Shown: positions 8,582-17,865 of the stretch, piece after piece
Numbering within the stretch: position 1 is the stretch's first letter
How the letters are laid out: each line of letters begins with the position of its first letter
Assembly: GCF_000178855.1 (NCBI RefSeq)
Contig: NZ_ADVG01000003.1
Span: 1,984,001-2,048,000 of the forward strand
Source of the DNA: Ktedonobacter racemifer DSM 44963
Lineage (GTDB): Bacteria; Chloroflexota; Ktedonobacteria; Ktedonobacterales; Ktedonobacteraceae
Length of the DNA stretch: 64,000 nucleotides
Direction: 5' to 3'
Translations under genes and position numbers: made by a program
Notes under the pieces: model-generated
Database searches by the model: none
The model's input: only the letters and a program-made list of their open reading frames with translations
Told to the model about the DNA's origin: nothing

Positions 8582-9487
8582 ATGCAAGGACGACAGCGAA
8601 AGTATTGGGCTTTTCTTGCCAATCCAAGGGTGTATGATATTGAAAAAGCAATTCAAGAACAGGACGAGGATAGCTGGACTATTCAAAAAAGCGATGTTCG
8701 AGCTGACGACCGAGCCATCATCTGGAAAGCCAAAGGCAATGGTCAGCAGAGAGGAATCGTCGCACTGGCAGAAGTGTTAACAGATCCCGTCTCTGCAAAG
8801 GCCCATAATGAGCAGCACTGGGTAGATCAACAAAAAGCAAGTGAGCAAGTGGATCGAGTGCAGGTTCGCTACTATGCCTCCTCGGTTTTGCCCTTGTGGG
8901 ACAACCGGACAGATGTACCGCTTTTGAAAGAATTAAGTGTCGCTCGCGCAACGGGCGGATCGATATTTCACGTCACTCCTGATCAATGGGACACGCTTAT
9001 GGAGCTTGTAGGAGGATGGCCTGGAAGCACTCCTGAAATAGCAAGTGTCGAACACGCCATCATTGAATACACGGGAAAAAGACGTTCAGGACAGGGGTAT
9101 GTCTTCGATGCCGATCTCCGGCGAGCAATCGAACTGTATGCGATGGAGCACGCAAGGGCCTTCTATCAAGAACAAGGATGGAGTGTCTCCGATGTTTCTG
9201 CCACGCATTCATATGATTTGCTCTGCACTTTAGCAACGGGAAAGGAACTACACGTTGAGGTCAAAGGGACGACCTCGGACGGAACACAAATTTTGCTCAC
9301 AGCAAACGAAGTGACGCATGCGCAAAATTTTTATCCCAATGTCGCGCTCTTTATCCTCTCGCATATCCAGGTTACTTCAACAGTACCTTTGAAGCTCGAA
9401 GGTGGCGAAATTCAGCGCCTGGAGCCCTGGAATATTGGCGAAGGGACGCTCTCACCCCTCGCCTTCTCCTATAAAAGGGGAAAATAA
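8582..9487 (+). CDS. EVE domain - DUF3883 protein
   Basis: A 301-residue protein with a GGAG box about 10 nt before its ATG. Residues 1 to about 140 fit an EVE/PUA-like fold: KYWAFLANPRVYDIEKAI at the start, then DRAIIWKAKGNG and GIVALAEVLTDP, typical of readers of modified cytosines. Residues about 175-290 match DUF3883, a PD-(D/E)xK-like domain, with SYDLLC, a spacer and HVEVKGTT providing the Asp and E-x-K. The fusion suggests modified-base recognition coupled to cleavage, a compact type IV-like restriction factor. It converges on the second McrBC-like operon. Confidence 0.75.
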   Translation: MQGRQRKYWAFLANPRVYDIEKAIQEQDEDSWTIQKSDVRADDRAIIWKAKGNGQQRGIVALAEVLTDPVSAKAHNEQHWVDQQKASEQVDRVQVRYYASSVLPLWDNRTDVPLLKELSVARATGGSIFHVTPDQWDTLMELVGGWPGSTPEIASVEHAIIEYTGKRRSGQGYVFDADLRRAIELYAMEHARAFYQEQGWSVSDVSATHSYDLLCTLATGKELHVEVKGTTSDGTQILLTANEVTHAQNFYPNVALFILSHIQVTSTVPLKLEGGEIQRLEPWNIGEGTLSPLAFSYKRGK

Positions 9488-9687
9488 ATCAGGAATCTCT
9501 GAATCTCAAATAGTGTGTCTCATATGGCACATCTTTTGTTCTGACTCAAGTGCAAATTCTTTTGTTGCATCTAGCTAAGCCACTACCAGTGTATGGTCTG
9601 ATGGCTCCACATGAGTATATTGCTCCTTCAAATGCTTGAGCTCTTACTTGGTCAATCTTCGATGGAAAGGGTACCACCTGGATGTGT

Positions 9688-11961
9688 TTACGGGCCAATA
9701 TTTTTCACTATCCATTTTAACAGGCCACTAGCACCATTCACCCCCAGAATGGCGTTTCTTAAAGTCTTCGCCGTATCTCTATCAATATGGTCCCCGTGAG
9801 CCAACTGATTTCGTAAATCTGAAATCTTTTTCTCCATTACCATTGGTGTCACAAACTGCTGAGATAGGATGTCTTCCGTAATCTGAAACGTACGTGCTCG
9901 CCCGATAAATGCCTGCCAATTTCTACTGTTTATGCTTGGTTTGCCACCATTATACATGTTTTTAATTGAACCAAGTGTCCAGCTCTTGTCCTTGATCTCA
10001 TACTCTGTTTGGATAGGGGTATAAAATCGTCGTTTTATTTCGCGCTCTAACGCTCGGCAGTATTGCACTGCTGGTGCTGCCCAATCGTCTAGTTGAGAGC
10101 GTTGATATTCATCCCAGACGTATTCCCCACTGATGAGGATGAAACGTGTCTCGGACTCCAGGCAACAGGCATGTTGATCCCAATATGACCTGAAAATTCC
10201 TTCACGCAAAAATTTCTCCTGAGATATAGTATTCCCATGGTCGTGTACATATTGTTCGATGCTTTCACCTACGCGCTGTAAAATCAGGCTCCGGAACTGT
10301 TCAGCTCTTTCTTCATCATTCTCTTTTTCCGACTGCCTTAATATGGTTTCGGTATGTCTGCGTAGTTGTTCGATATTGAGTTGGAGATCGTTCAAATTCA
10401 CGATACTATTGGCCTGTGGAGGGATAATAACCTGTCCGATGACATGGCAGAGGCGTGGATCTTGCAGGCAATGCCGTTCTCGATTGACTAGATCATAGAC
10501 ATGAGATCCGATATGTGGTTTTGGGCACAGGACATTATATTCCTGTATGGTTCTCCCACTTGCGTTGCTGCTATCCTGGTTGAGCATCATTCCACAGCAG
10601 ACCGGCTGTTGACGTTCGGGAAGATTGGTTACTATTTGTTGCAGAATGGCAATGAGACGTGCTTGAAGCAATGGGTCAGGAATATCGGGTGTTATTTGAT
10701 AGAGCTTAATACGTGCCTCTTGAGTGCGATCGCTATATTTTTCGCTCTCATAATGCGCTTCTCCACTGACATGAGAGCCTGGTTGTGGGTCTGATACATA
10801 AGGAGAAATGAGCATTCCTGTCGCTGTAGTATAGATAGCCATATTCCCAAGCAGTCGCTGTATTGCTTCTCCGGTATCAGAATTATAGGTTGTATCAATC
10901 ACAACTGGAGGTTCTTTCCAGCTCTGCTTCCCTTTATATTCCACAATTAATGGGTTCTCACGCTCTATCAGATAAGAGGATTGGATGGCAGGGATTTGCG
11001 TCCAATCGTGTGTGATCGCCGACCCCATCATGCCTCGCCGTTGGTAGCGAAAAAGATAACGCTTTTTATTCCAGGTGAAGGTAAAGCTGAGTTGATCTAT
11101 CGCAATCCTAAGCGTGTTTGATTCCAGTGCATTCTGCTTCTGCAACAGCGTGATGAGTTCCAGCACAATCCATAGTTCATACAACCAGATATTCATCTGT
11201 TCATCGTGCAGAGACGTGTGGGAAAGGCTCAGGCGGAAATTTGCACGTGAAGATCCGATCTGTAACTCAGAAAATGCTTCCCACCACTCTAACAAATCTC
11301 GATAAGCACTCGGACCAGGATGGAGATGGATTTGTTCAATTAAGGTGTCTGGATTGCTTGCTTGTGCCTTCTCCAACAGTAGGCCTACGTGAGGCTTTGT
11401 GAGCTCACGATCAAGATGATCTCCAAGGTTCACAAGGAACTGACGTTCTTGATTCGTTAAGACTTCTTCCTGCTGATCAATACGTAGCGTGTCGGATATA
11501 AATTGCTGGTAGCAGGAAAGAGTAGCGACGACCAGGATGTTTTCTGGTAGCGCACTTTGTTGTTGGCGTAAGCGAATCGTAAAGCGCAATGGAAGTTGCC
11601 CCGGAGTCTCATTGCTCGCCCGCTTTAGAGTTTGTGGCCAATCGATTTGCCCTCTGATCGGATTTGTATCCTGGGCGATGGATTGCTCAGTTACCTGATT
11701 CCATTCCAGATAGATGCGGGGAAGTATATCATCAAACAAATCCTTGCCGAGCGTTATGAACTTCATGTAACGATCATAAAACTGCAAAAGCGGATGATTG
11801 GCGAGACTACTTCCTGCATAGAGTACATGAAACTGGCCATGAAAAAGCTGGGGATCAAGCGCGAGTAGCAAGTGCATCACGCGGCGCTGCAAAAATGAGG
11901 TCCATGTCTCTGACATCTTCTCATGCACTAACTCCTGTATTGTTTTTGTGTCCTTCATCAT
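9688..11961 (-). CDS. McrC-like partner protein with C-terminal HEPN-like domain
   Basis: A 757-residue protein whose ATG overlaps the end of the upstream McrB-like gene by 4 nt. The organisation resembles DUF2357/McrC partners: a helical N-terminus, then a beta-rich section ending PPVVIDTTYNSDTG, which aligns with the DAKY box of McrC nucleases but has Thr where the catalytic Lys is expected. The last 150 residues (from about 610) look like a HEPN helical domain: CRALEREIKRRF, then DLRNQLAHGDHID with an R-x4-H motif typical of HEPN RNases. The protein may therefore act on RNA rather than, or as well as, DNA. Family assignment is inferred from position and motifs. Confidence 0.6.
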   Translation of the reverse strand: MMKDTKTIQELVHEKMSETWTSFLQRRVMHLLLALDPQLFHGQFHVLYAGSSLANHPLLQFYDRYMKFITLGKDLFDDILPRIYLEWNQVTEQSIAQDTNPIRGQIDWPQTLKRASNETPGQLPLRFTIRLRQQQSALPENILVVATLSCYQQFISDTLRIDQQEEVLTNQERQFLVNLGDHLDRELTKPHVGLLLEKAQASNPDTLIEQIHLHPGPSAYRDLLEWWEAFSELQIGSSRANFRLSLSHTSLHDEQMNIWLYELWIVLELITLLQKQNALESNTLRIAIDQLSFTFTWNKKRYLFRYQRRGMMGSAITHDWTQIPAIQSSYLIERENPLIVEYKGKQSWKEPPVVIDTTYNSDTGEAIQRLLGNMAIYTTATGMLISPYVSDPQPGSHVSGEAHYESEKYSDRTQEARIKLYQITPDIPDPLLQARLIAILQQIVTNLPERQQPVCCGMMLNQDSSNASGRTIQEYNVLCPKPHIGSHVYDLVNRERHCLQDPRLCHVIGQVIIPPQANSIVNLNDLQLNIEQLRRHTETILRQSEKENDEERAEQFRSLILQRVGESIEQYVHDHGNTISQEKFLREGIFRSYWDQHACCLESETRFILISGEYVWDEYQRSQLDDWAAPAVQYCRALEREIKRRFYTPIQTEYEIKDKSWTLGSIKNMYNGGKPSINSRNWQAFIGRARTFQITEDILSQQFVTPMVMEKKISDLRNQLAHGDHIDRDTAKTLRNAILGVNGASGLLKWIVKNIGP

Positions 11962-14900
11962 AGCCCGTGTACCGCCTTAAAGTTGCGTAGCCTTCGCGAA
12001 AACATCGGCAGTTTATAGGGGATCTGTTGCAGGTGAAATGCTTCGCTAAGCACTTCTGGCAAGACATATGGTTCATCCTGTTCTAGGAGCTCTTCGATCC
12101 CTTCGTCGGTTATTAACTGCTTACCTTGTTCGTTGACAACAATGCTTAACGCTTCCAGGTGAGCAATCAAACGACGCTTCTTCCCACGCATATTCATGAG
12201 CATTGTGTTATATTTGTCGATGAATTTTGATGCCTCAAGTTTAAGGCACCACGTCAGTACTTCTAACTCGTCAGAAAGTAATACTTGTAACTGGTCAGCG
12301 ATGGTATCACGGAAGGCAATATCCAGCATCTCTTGCCATGCTTCCTCAGTTTTCTCATCCTGCAATAGCCCCGGTGTAAGCAATTGACTTGTTAGTGCGA
12401 TGGCCTGTGCGGTTCCGAGTTGTCGATAAACACGGATGGTCTCGAAGAGTGGCCAAAGTTGTTGTGTGAATATGGAGAAGAATGGATGCTGTTTATCTTG
12501 CCAGACGAGTTCATAGATGCCATCAGTATTTGCCCGCACAGAAAGAATACCAGTCCAGGTAATTTCCTCATCCTTTGTCGTAATGAGTGGTGTATGATGA
12601 GCAAGTTGCTGCAGTGCTTTATAAATGACGATTCCCTGTTCTTCCTGGCGATATTTGCGTGAGGGAGGGGGAATTTCAATAAAGTAGAAGCGGCGTTTCA
12701 GTGCCTCACTGATCTGATTGAGATAGTTGCGGTCGAAACTATTGAGGGTCCCAATGATGCGGAAATCTTTCGGTAGTGGTAGTCGCACTCTTCCACCATC
12801 AACTGGCACTTGTAATGCTTCTCCATTGCTCAATGCGGTCAGTGCTTCTCCCAGGGCAGCATCAATTGGCGCGCGATTGAATTCATCAATGACGAGCCAG
12901 TGCCCTCGATACTTGCGTTCCTCCTGCTGCTCTGGCCCTGCATGCCCAAGAGGGCTGCGGCGCCCGAGAATTTCCCATTGTGCACCTGCATGCTCGCTCA
13001 CGACCCAGTTGCGCAGAATTGCCTCGGTAAGATAACCATGCTGTGTGCGATAGGTAAGCTTTTCATTTTCAATGACTGGCATAATGCTACTAATCAGTGT
13101 ATGCGTACTCCACTCGTTCGTTGCTGTTACCAGCGTTGTCATGTAGCCTGCTGGAATAGCGTTTTTTGTTGAGACACTACTGCTTTCTTTATCATCAAGG
13201 TTCTCTTGTTTGTCATCCTGCCAGATAATTTCGGGAATGAGTTGTGCTAACTGAGTTTTTCCAGTTCCAGGAGGTCCCGTTAAAATGACATGTCTATTCA
13301 ATAAGGCGTAGTAGATATCCCGTACTAACTTTTCGTCTACCAGGAGAGATCGTCGCAGCCTGGCGATCTGCTGCTTAAGCCGGGTTTCTGGAATAGAAGC
13401 TAGCTCCTCATCTGCGAAGAATTCCAGAACTGGCTCTGGTGGTATCTGATTATCAGTGCCGTCGGTTTCTTTTTCTTCAATTTGCTCTGGACTCTCTGGA
13501 GGGAATAGTGTAACTGTATGAGAATCACTGTCGAGAATTTTTCGTTCTGCTTCAATCAGGTTCAAAGGCCGTTTCATGTCATAAACGGTTGTGAGCTTGC
13601 CCTCGAAATCCCGATTCTGGTCAGGTTGTTGCCAGGTCTCAAGTGAAAGCCATTTCACTGGGCGACAGTGAGCAAACCCCTTGGTTGCGTCATAAAAGTA
13701 ATCACCTGTAATCTGCCCAACTCCTAATACTTTTGCTCCTTCTGATACCAGGACAAGGTCCCCTTTTCTGATCGAGAAAATGAACGCAAATATCTGATTG
13801 GTCGTTTTTGTAATCGTTGCCGCGTTATCCTCAGGGTAGATTCGTGAAAATGTCTCGCGTAGGTATTGTTTGCGCTGGCTATTAGTAGAAAGCGTAAGCA
13901 GAGATGAGAGATCACCGATACCCGACCATCCAATAGTACAACAGTTGGCGTCCCGCATCTCGTCCCAACGGCTTTGTTTATCTGAGTAACCTTTTGTGCC
14001 GATACGCCAATAGCGATAAGGAGAACCATTCCTTTCGCTCAGCAAATGAGTCAGGATATGCACTCTCATTCCCAAACTCCTGGCAATACGGGTAAATTGG
14101 CCTCCCATCAGATAACGGCCGCCGGTAGTATACTGCCCTGCTTGTTGGTAAACGCCCATCGCTGCTGGTGGAGCCTGCAGTAATTTAAGCATATGAAAGT
14201 ATTGATAGGAGTACACGTGAAAATCTTCCAACTTATCTGGATATAACAGGCTAAAATACTTGTGCCCCCAGGTGGTTTCTGCGACTTGGGGAGCGACACG
14301 TTGCAGCTCCCGTTGGAGTGCCTCGTAATCTTCATCACTTTCTAATGGCAGCGTATCTAATAGTGTACAGCCATCGACGAGTTGCCTGCGGTGTTCTTTG
14401 GCGATTTCGATAGCTTCTTCCTGTGAGACTTCTTTTTCTCTCTGGGGCGTTCCGCTGATCCATTTCCCGGTTTCCGTTTGCTGATAAACACCGTACTTAT
14501 GCGAGCTTCCACCTGCAATGCTTCCAAAGAATAGAGAAGGGAACTCGCTATCGTTCTTAAACTCCAGCCAGTAGGAGAGTCCATTGTGCTCTTTTCCCCC
14601 CTTCATAGCGAATAAAAGCTCGTCGCCTTCCATCGCGAGTAACTTTTCTGGCCCAAACTTCTTGCGGAACGTCTCGTAATAACCGTTCAACTGCTCATTT
14701 GTAAACAGCTTATTGTCGGCAGAGAGTTTCTTATAGAGATTGCTCAGTTCGTTTTGTAGACGAATATCAATAATCGGAATCTGGCGACGGAAAAGTGTTA
14801 TTCCTCGCCCGATGTTGAGCAATGATGTTAAGTATTCTTGGTCTTCATCATCTAAATGATGAAGTACACAGGCAAGGAATAATTCAGCCGTATGTCCTTG

Positions 14901-15239
14901 CAAATATTGTGGATTCGTTTGTAATTCGTTACTGAATTGATCGAGCGCTTCTAATGTGTATGGCGAGAAATCTTCTCTTTGGAGGCGGGGGCGATGGGTT
15001 CTGGTCTGGCTAGGGTTGTAGATCTCTATTATTTCTTTCACATCAACGAGAGTAGAACCATGAGCTAATGCCTGGGTTAACGTGGTAAAGACACGTGGGT
15101 TTCCACAATCAATAGCCGCAGCTAATATATCGCCAGGACGCACGGTTTTCTGAGTTCTTTGCGAAGCTTTTTGAAATAATGTTTTTGTTAAGGTATCTTG
15201 AATGTCTTGTAAGTTCAGTATGTTATTTTCAAATAACAT
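11958..15239 (-). CDS. McrB-like AAA+ protein with Clp-N-like and EVE-like regions
   Basis: A 1093-residue protein with AAGGA about 9 nt before the ATG. Residues 1-160 resemble a double Clp-N repeat (VRPGDILAAAIDCGNPRVF, then a second helical unit with FLACVLHHL). Residues about 400-560 look like the EVE-like reader found in McrB proteins: YRYWRIGTKGYS, CTIGWSGIGDLSS, FIFSIRKGDLVLVSEG, VLGVGQITGDYFYD. The AAA+ core has Walker A GPPGTGKT at 655-662, Walker B WLVIDEFNRAPID, and IIGTLNSFDRN in the place of the McrB MNxxDR signature. It should recognise modified DNA and power the downstream effector. The Clp-N-like call is the least certain part. Confidence 0.78.
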   Translation of the reverse strand: MLFENNILNLQDIQDTLTKTLFQKASQRTQKTVRPGDILAAAIDCGNPRVFTTLTQALAHGSTLVDVKEIIEIYNPSQTRTHRPRLQREDFSPYTLEALDQFSNELQTNPQYLQGHTAELFLACVLHHLDDEDQEYLTSLLNIGRGITLFRRQIPIIDIRLQNELSNLYKKLSADNKLFTNEQLNGYYETFRKKFGPEKLLAMEGDELLFAMKGGKEHNGLSYWLEFKNDSEFPSLFFGSIAGGSSHKYGVYQQTETGKWISGTPQREKEVSQEEAIEIAKEHRRQLVDGCTLLDTLPLESDEDYEALQRELQRVAPQVAETTWGHKYFSLLYPDKLEDFHVYSYQYFHMLKLLQAPPAAMGVYQQAGQYTTGGRYLMGGQFTRIARSLGMRVHILTHLLSERNGSPYRYWRIGTKGYSDKQSRWDEMRDANCCTIGWSGIGDLSSLLTLSTNSQRKQYLRETFSRIYPEDNAATITKTTNQIFAFIFSIRKGDLVLVSEGAKVLGVGQITGDYFYDATKGFAHCRPVKWLSLETWQQPDQNRDFEGKLTTVYDMKRPLNLIEAERKILDSDSHTVTLFPPESPEQIEEKETDGTDNQIPPEPVLEFFADEELASIPETRLKQQIARLRRSLLVDEKLVRDIYYALLNRHVILTGPPGTGKTQLAQLIPEIIWQDDKQENLDDKESSSVSTKNAIPAGYMTTLVTATNEWSTHTLISSIMPVIENEKLTYRTQHGYLTEAILRNWVVSEHAGAQWEILGRRSPLGHAGPEQQEERKYRGHWLVIDEFNRAPIDAALGEALTALSNGEALQVPVDGGRVRLPLPKDFRIIGTLNSFDRNYLNQISEALKRRFYFIEIPPPSRKYRQEEQGIVIYKALQQLAHHTPLITTKDEEITWTGILSVRANTDGIYELVWQDKQHPFFSIFTQQLWPLFETIRVYRQLGTAQAIALTSQLLTPGLLQDEKTEEAWQEMLDIAFRDTIADQLQVLLSDELEVLTWCLKLEASKFIDKYNTMLMNMRGKKRRLIAHLEALSIVVNEQGKQLITDEGIEELLEQDEPYVLPEVLSEAFHLQQIPYKLPMFSRRLRNFKAVHGL

Positions 15240-15305
15240 ATGTATGGTCCTTCTTATTTATAAATGCTCCGATTAATATGAAGAATGTTATATAGGCATA
15301 TGGCA

Positions 15306-15334
15306 ATACTAGCACATCTCTATCCAGCTGTAAA
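15306..15334 (-). promoter_or_regulatory. Promoter candidate for the second McrBC-like operon
   Basis: On the minus strand TTTACA (15329-15334), a 17-nt spacer ending TGC, and TAGTAT (15306-15311) form an extended -10 promoter candidate about 70 nt before the ATG at 15239. The rest of 15240-15483 is AT-rich and non-coding. Confidence 0.4.
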
Positions 15335-15483
15335 TAATGTTGTTTTTATCTTAAAAGATATTTAGGTAGTAATACTCTATTAAAGTTGTTACAACATATA
15401 CTGATCAAACGATCACCTGGCTTTTCTTTATTTTGTGAGAATATCTGTGACCAATATAAATAAATAGTAACTATTCAGGTGAG

Positions 15484-16592
15484 CTAGAAGGAGGGAAAGA
15501 AAGGATATCTAGCCAGAACCGTTTCTAGAGTAGTGATCAGCCGGTGGCCTTGTTTGCGCATGGTAGAAATAGAGCTGCGCAGGCGGCAAAAGGAATCAGC
15601 CCCTCGTACTGAGCGGAAACACCCAGAGATCTTTTGTTGTACCCTGAGCATTCGCACATCCCGTTCAGCCAGGTTGTTGTCAAAAGGCACGCGAAAATCA
15701 CGCACGAAGGCAAGCACGGCATCACCATGGATGCGGAGCCGATCTAAGAGATTGTGTGCTGGGTGTTGCCTGGGTTTGCCTCGTTTGCCTGGTGGAGAAG
15801 GGGGCGGAGCAGGAACCGATTGATACTCCACCTCAAGAATCTGATGATAGTAGTCAACGCGGATCTCTTGCATGTGCGCAGGAAAGGCTTTCCATCCCTG
15901 GGCTTTGACCTGAGGGACGAGTTCGCGCATCAACAGAAGCAACACCTTCATCTCATGGGCCCAGAGTTGTTGCTCTTCTTCAGCCAAGAAGGTCAGCTCC
16001 GCAGATGATGCACATTGCAGAGAGCATGATCGGCCCAGTAGCTGGCCCATCCATCATGCTCACTCAGCCCTTCCAAGCGGGAACAATGCCAATCGCATCC
16101 AGAGCTTGTCGCCCGCGTTTGGGGTGATGCGCGTAAATGCGTGAGTTGAGGCGTCGAGACGACATGAACCCAGTGACGTTTCCCTTGCACAAAGAGGCCA
16201 ATCTCATCTTGATGAACGACCTCCTGCTTCCCCAGGGCCTCTTTGAGCGCTTCCTCAACGGGTTCAATGGTCTCGTTAGCACGGATGAAGTAGCGCTCAA
16301 TAGTACCAACCGAAAGGTGATGGCCAAAGAGGTCTTCAAGGTCCTGACTTCCCCGGGCATACGGCAACAATTGGACCTGGCTCAGGTACACTGCCAAGGC
16401 TTGTAGAGATGGTCCATATTGCACAGGGCAATCGCATCTAATTTGGGGAACTGGCTCTACAAGCTGTCTCATAATAAACCAATTTTTCAATCTCTGCTGT
16501 ATAGATGCGCTCTACAAGCCGCTTGAAAATTTAGATGCGATTGCCCTGCCATATTGCACAGGTGTGTGGTTCTTCCGTACTTCCCGTGCTCA
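15484..16592 (-). pseudogene. Broken IS66 family transposase (TnpC-like)
   Basis: Three reading frames must be joined to recover an IS66 transposase. In order they give PVQYGPSLQALAVYLSQVQL, LSVGTIERYF and VVHQDEIGLFVQGKRHWVHV; then, in another frame, AHHPKRGRQALDAIG; then HDGWASYW and HALCNVHHLR in the first frame; then AELTFLAEEEQQLWAHEMK to LAERDVRMLRVQQKISGCF and the C-terminus. Frameshifts lie near 16137, 16068 and 16000. The DDE-type domain is recognisable, but the N-terminal 150 or so residues are largely missing and a MITE interrupts the gene at 16424-16548. It cannot be functional. Confidence 0.85.
16414..16558. mobile_element. 125-bp MITE with 18-bp terminal inverted repeats and 10-bp target duplication
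   Basis: The element spans 16424-16548. Its ends are perfect inverted repeats: CAGGGCAATCGCATCTAA at 16424-16441 and its complement at 16531-16548. It is flanked by an exact direct repeat, CCATATTGCA (16414-16423 and 16549-16558). It has no coding capacity. Removing it together with one repeat restores the IS66 reading frame across the site (KNHTPV joins QYGPSL), which shows the insertion directly. The 10-bp duplication is in the size range reported for IS4-family elements, so an IS4-like transposase is a candidate mobiliser. Confidence 0.88.
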
Positions 16593-16661
16593 GCAATATG
16601 ACGAAACAGAGACCAGCAAGCTTAGCAAGCGGATCGGAGAGCTACTTTTCTCATAGAAAGG

Positions 16662-16702
16662 GCATGCAGGGAGAGACCGTTCTCCATACGCTTCCTGCAT
16701 GC
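16662..16702. repeat. Inverted repeat with 9-bp arms
   Basis: GCATGCAGG (16662-16670) and CCTGCATGC (16694-16702) are perfect arms around a 23-nt loop, with GTTTT after the right arm. It lies in the debris between the IS66 remnant and the next gene (16593-16786) and could be a terminator or an old element end. Confidence 0.45.
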
Positions 16703-16786
16703 GTTTTGAGCCAGCTGTTTACATTGCTGAGCACGGAAAGTGCGGAAGAACCAGTTTCTTGGTACCATTATAAGGAGTCCCTTGTT

Positions 16787-17203
16787 ATGCTCTCTACAAT
16801 GATTGATCATGCTTTCCTTATGGAAGAAGATAGGCACAATAATTTACATCCGTTGTCAGATATTGGCATAGCTCTAGGAGATTTAGAGCATCCACGGACA
16901 AGAGCGCTAATGAGAATTATACCCTACCTTTCTTCAAAGTTAATAGACAAAGTGCTACTTGCTACACGAGAGCTAGACGATATCTTTAACAAATCTGTCA
17001 TTTTGAAGCATATTGTTCTTCATGTACAGCAAGCTGACCCCAATGGATTATATGTGATTTGGAATGAAGCACTTCATGTTTTTGCATCTTTGACTCGCGC
17101 AGACCTCTTTGACTACCTTGAGTCTATCTTACCACTCTTATTTACACTTGGTGGCTTGGAAGGCCTACAAGAACTTAATGATATGATTGCAGAGCTTCCC
17201 TGA
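16787..17203 (+). CDS. C-terminal fragment of a HEAT-like repeat (NACHT-associated type) protein
   Basis: From the ATG at 16787 (AAGGAG 9 nt upstream) a 138-residue protein is encoded. The frame is open further upstream but runs through the MITE. The helical pattern ALMRIIPYLSSKLIDKVLLA and the ending LTRADLFDYLESILPLLFTL, then GGLEGLQ, match the last repeats of long repeat proteins found behind NACHT ATPases in Chloroflexota and Cyanobacteria. The ATPase and most repeats are absent, so this is probably a remnant left by the neighbouring insertions, though the ribosome site would allow expression. The gap after it (17204-17449) shows no gene. Confidence 0.5.
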   Translation: MLSTMIDHAFLMEEDRHNNLHPLSDIGIALGDLEHPRTRALMRIIPYLSSKLIDKVLLATRELDDIFNKSVILKHIVLHVQQADPNGLYVIWNEALHVFASLTRADLFDYLESILPLLFTLGGLEGLQELNDMIAELP

Positions 17204-17449
17204 CTTGAATGTCGGTGAGTATTTGGGGAACGCTGTGGCGATTGCTTGCCGTGTTGAGCAAAATCAATTATACTTCAGCTATTATTGGGAAATACGGGTA
17301 GCTAGATAATGATGGTATAAATAGCCTGTGCCTAGATAGAATGAGCATAACTAGTAGCTAAATTTCTTTGCAATTTGTTCTATTTTGCTGGCATGTGCAT
17401 GAGAAAGAAATCGTGGTGGTAAAATACTTTCTACGCTGGAGGACATACT

Positions 17450-17848
17450 ATGGATCCTGTTTCTACAATTGAAGCTGCATTGGTTGCTGGTGCAGCACTG
17501 AGTGCCAAGGATACTGCTAGCCAGGCTGTCAAAGATGGTTATGCTCTCTTAAAGACCCAACTTAATCGTCTTGTGGCTGGTAAACCTAAAGCTCGGGTAA
17601 TTCTTGAAGAGCATGAGGAAGATCCCAAAACCTATACTGAGCCACTCAAGAAAATACTACGAGAAGTTCATGCCGGGCAGGATGAAGCAGTCATGGAGGC
17701 GGCAAAGCAGATCTTAGCTGCAGCTCAGCAGCAACAAATTGGTATGGGCAAGTTTAACATTCAGAATAATGGCAATGTCTATGGTCAAAACATCGGCGAT
17801 CATCAAACTATCACTCAACACTTTGAGGAGTCGCCGAACAAAGCGTAA
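17450..17848 (+). CDS. Bell-domain-like effector with C-terminal amyloid-like motif
   Basis: A 132-residue protein with a clear GGAGG box before its ATG. Residues 1 to about 95 are helical (DPVSTIEAALVAGAALSAKD, AVKDGYALLKTQLNRLVAG) and look like the Bell domain described beside bacterial NLR proteins. Residues 105-125 hold NVYGQNIGDHQTITQHF, a short glycine- and asparagine-rich motif resembling the RHIM/HET-s-like amyloid signalling sequences (BASS) of bacterial NLR pairs. The same type of motif opens the next gene 17 nt downstream. In such pairs the NLR is thought to template the effector, whose helical domain then attacks membranes and kills the cell. That function is inferred here. Confidence 0.7.
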   Translation: MDPVSTIEAALVAGAALSAKDTASQAVKDGYALLKTQLNRLVAGKPKARVILEEHEEDPKTYTEPLKKILREVHAGQDEAVMEAAKQILAAAQQQQIGMGKFNIQNNGNVYGQNIGDHQTITQHFEESPNKA

Positions 17849-17865
17849 AAGAGGCATGCAGTAGC

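Noticed and set aside
16535..16786. Extended N-terminus of the HEAT-like fragment
   Set aside because: The upstream part is read through the MITE end and IS66 debris; the ATG at 16787 has the better ribosome site.
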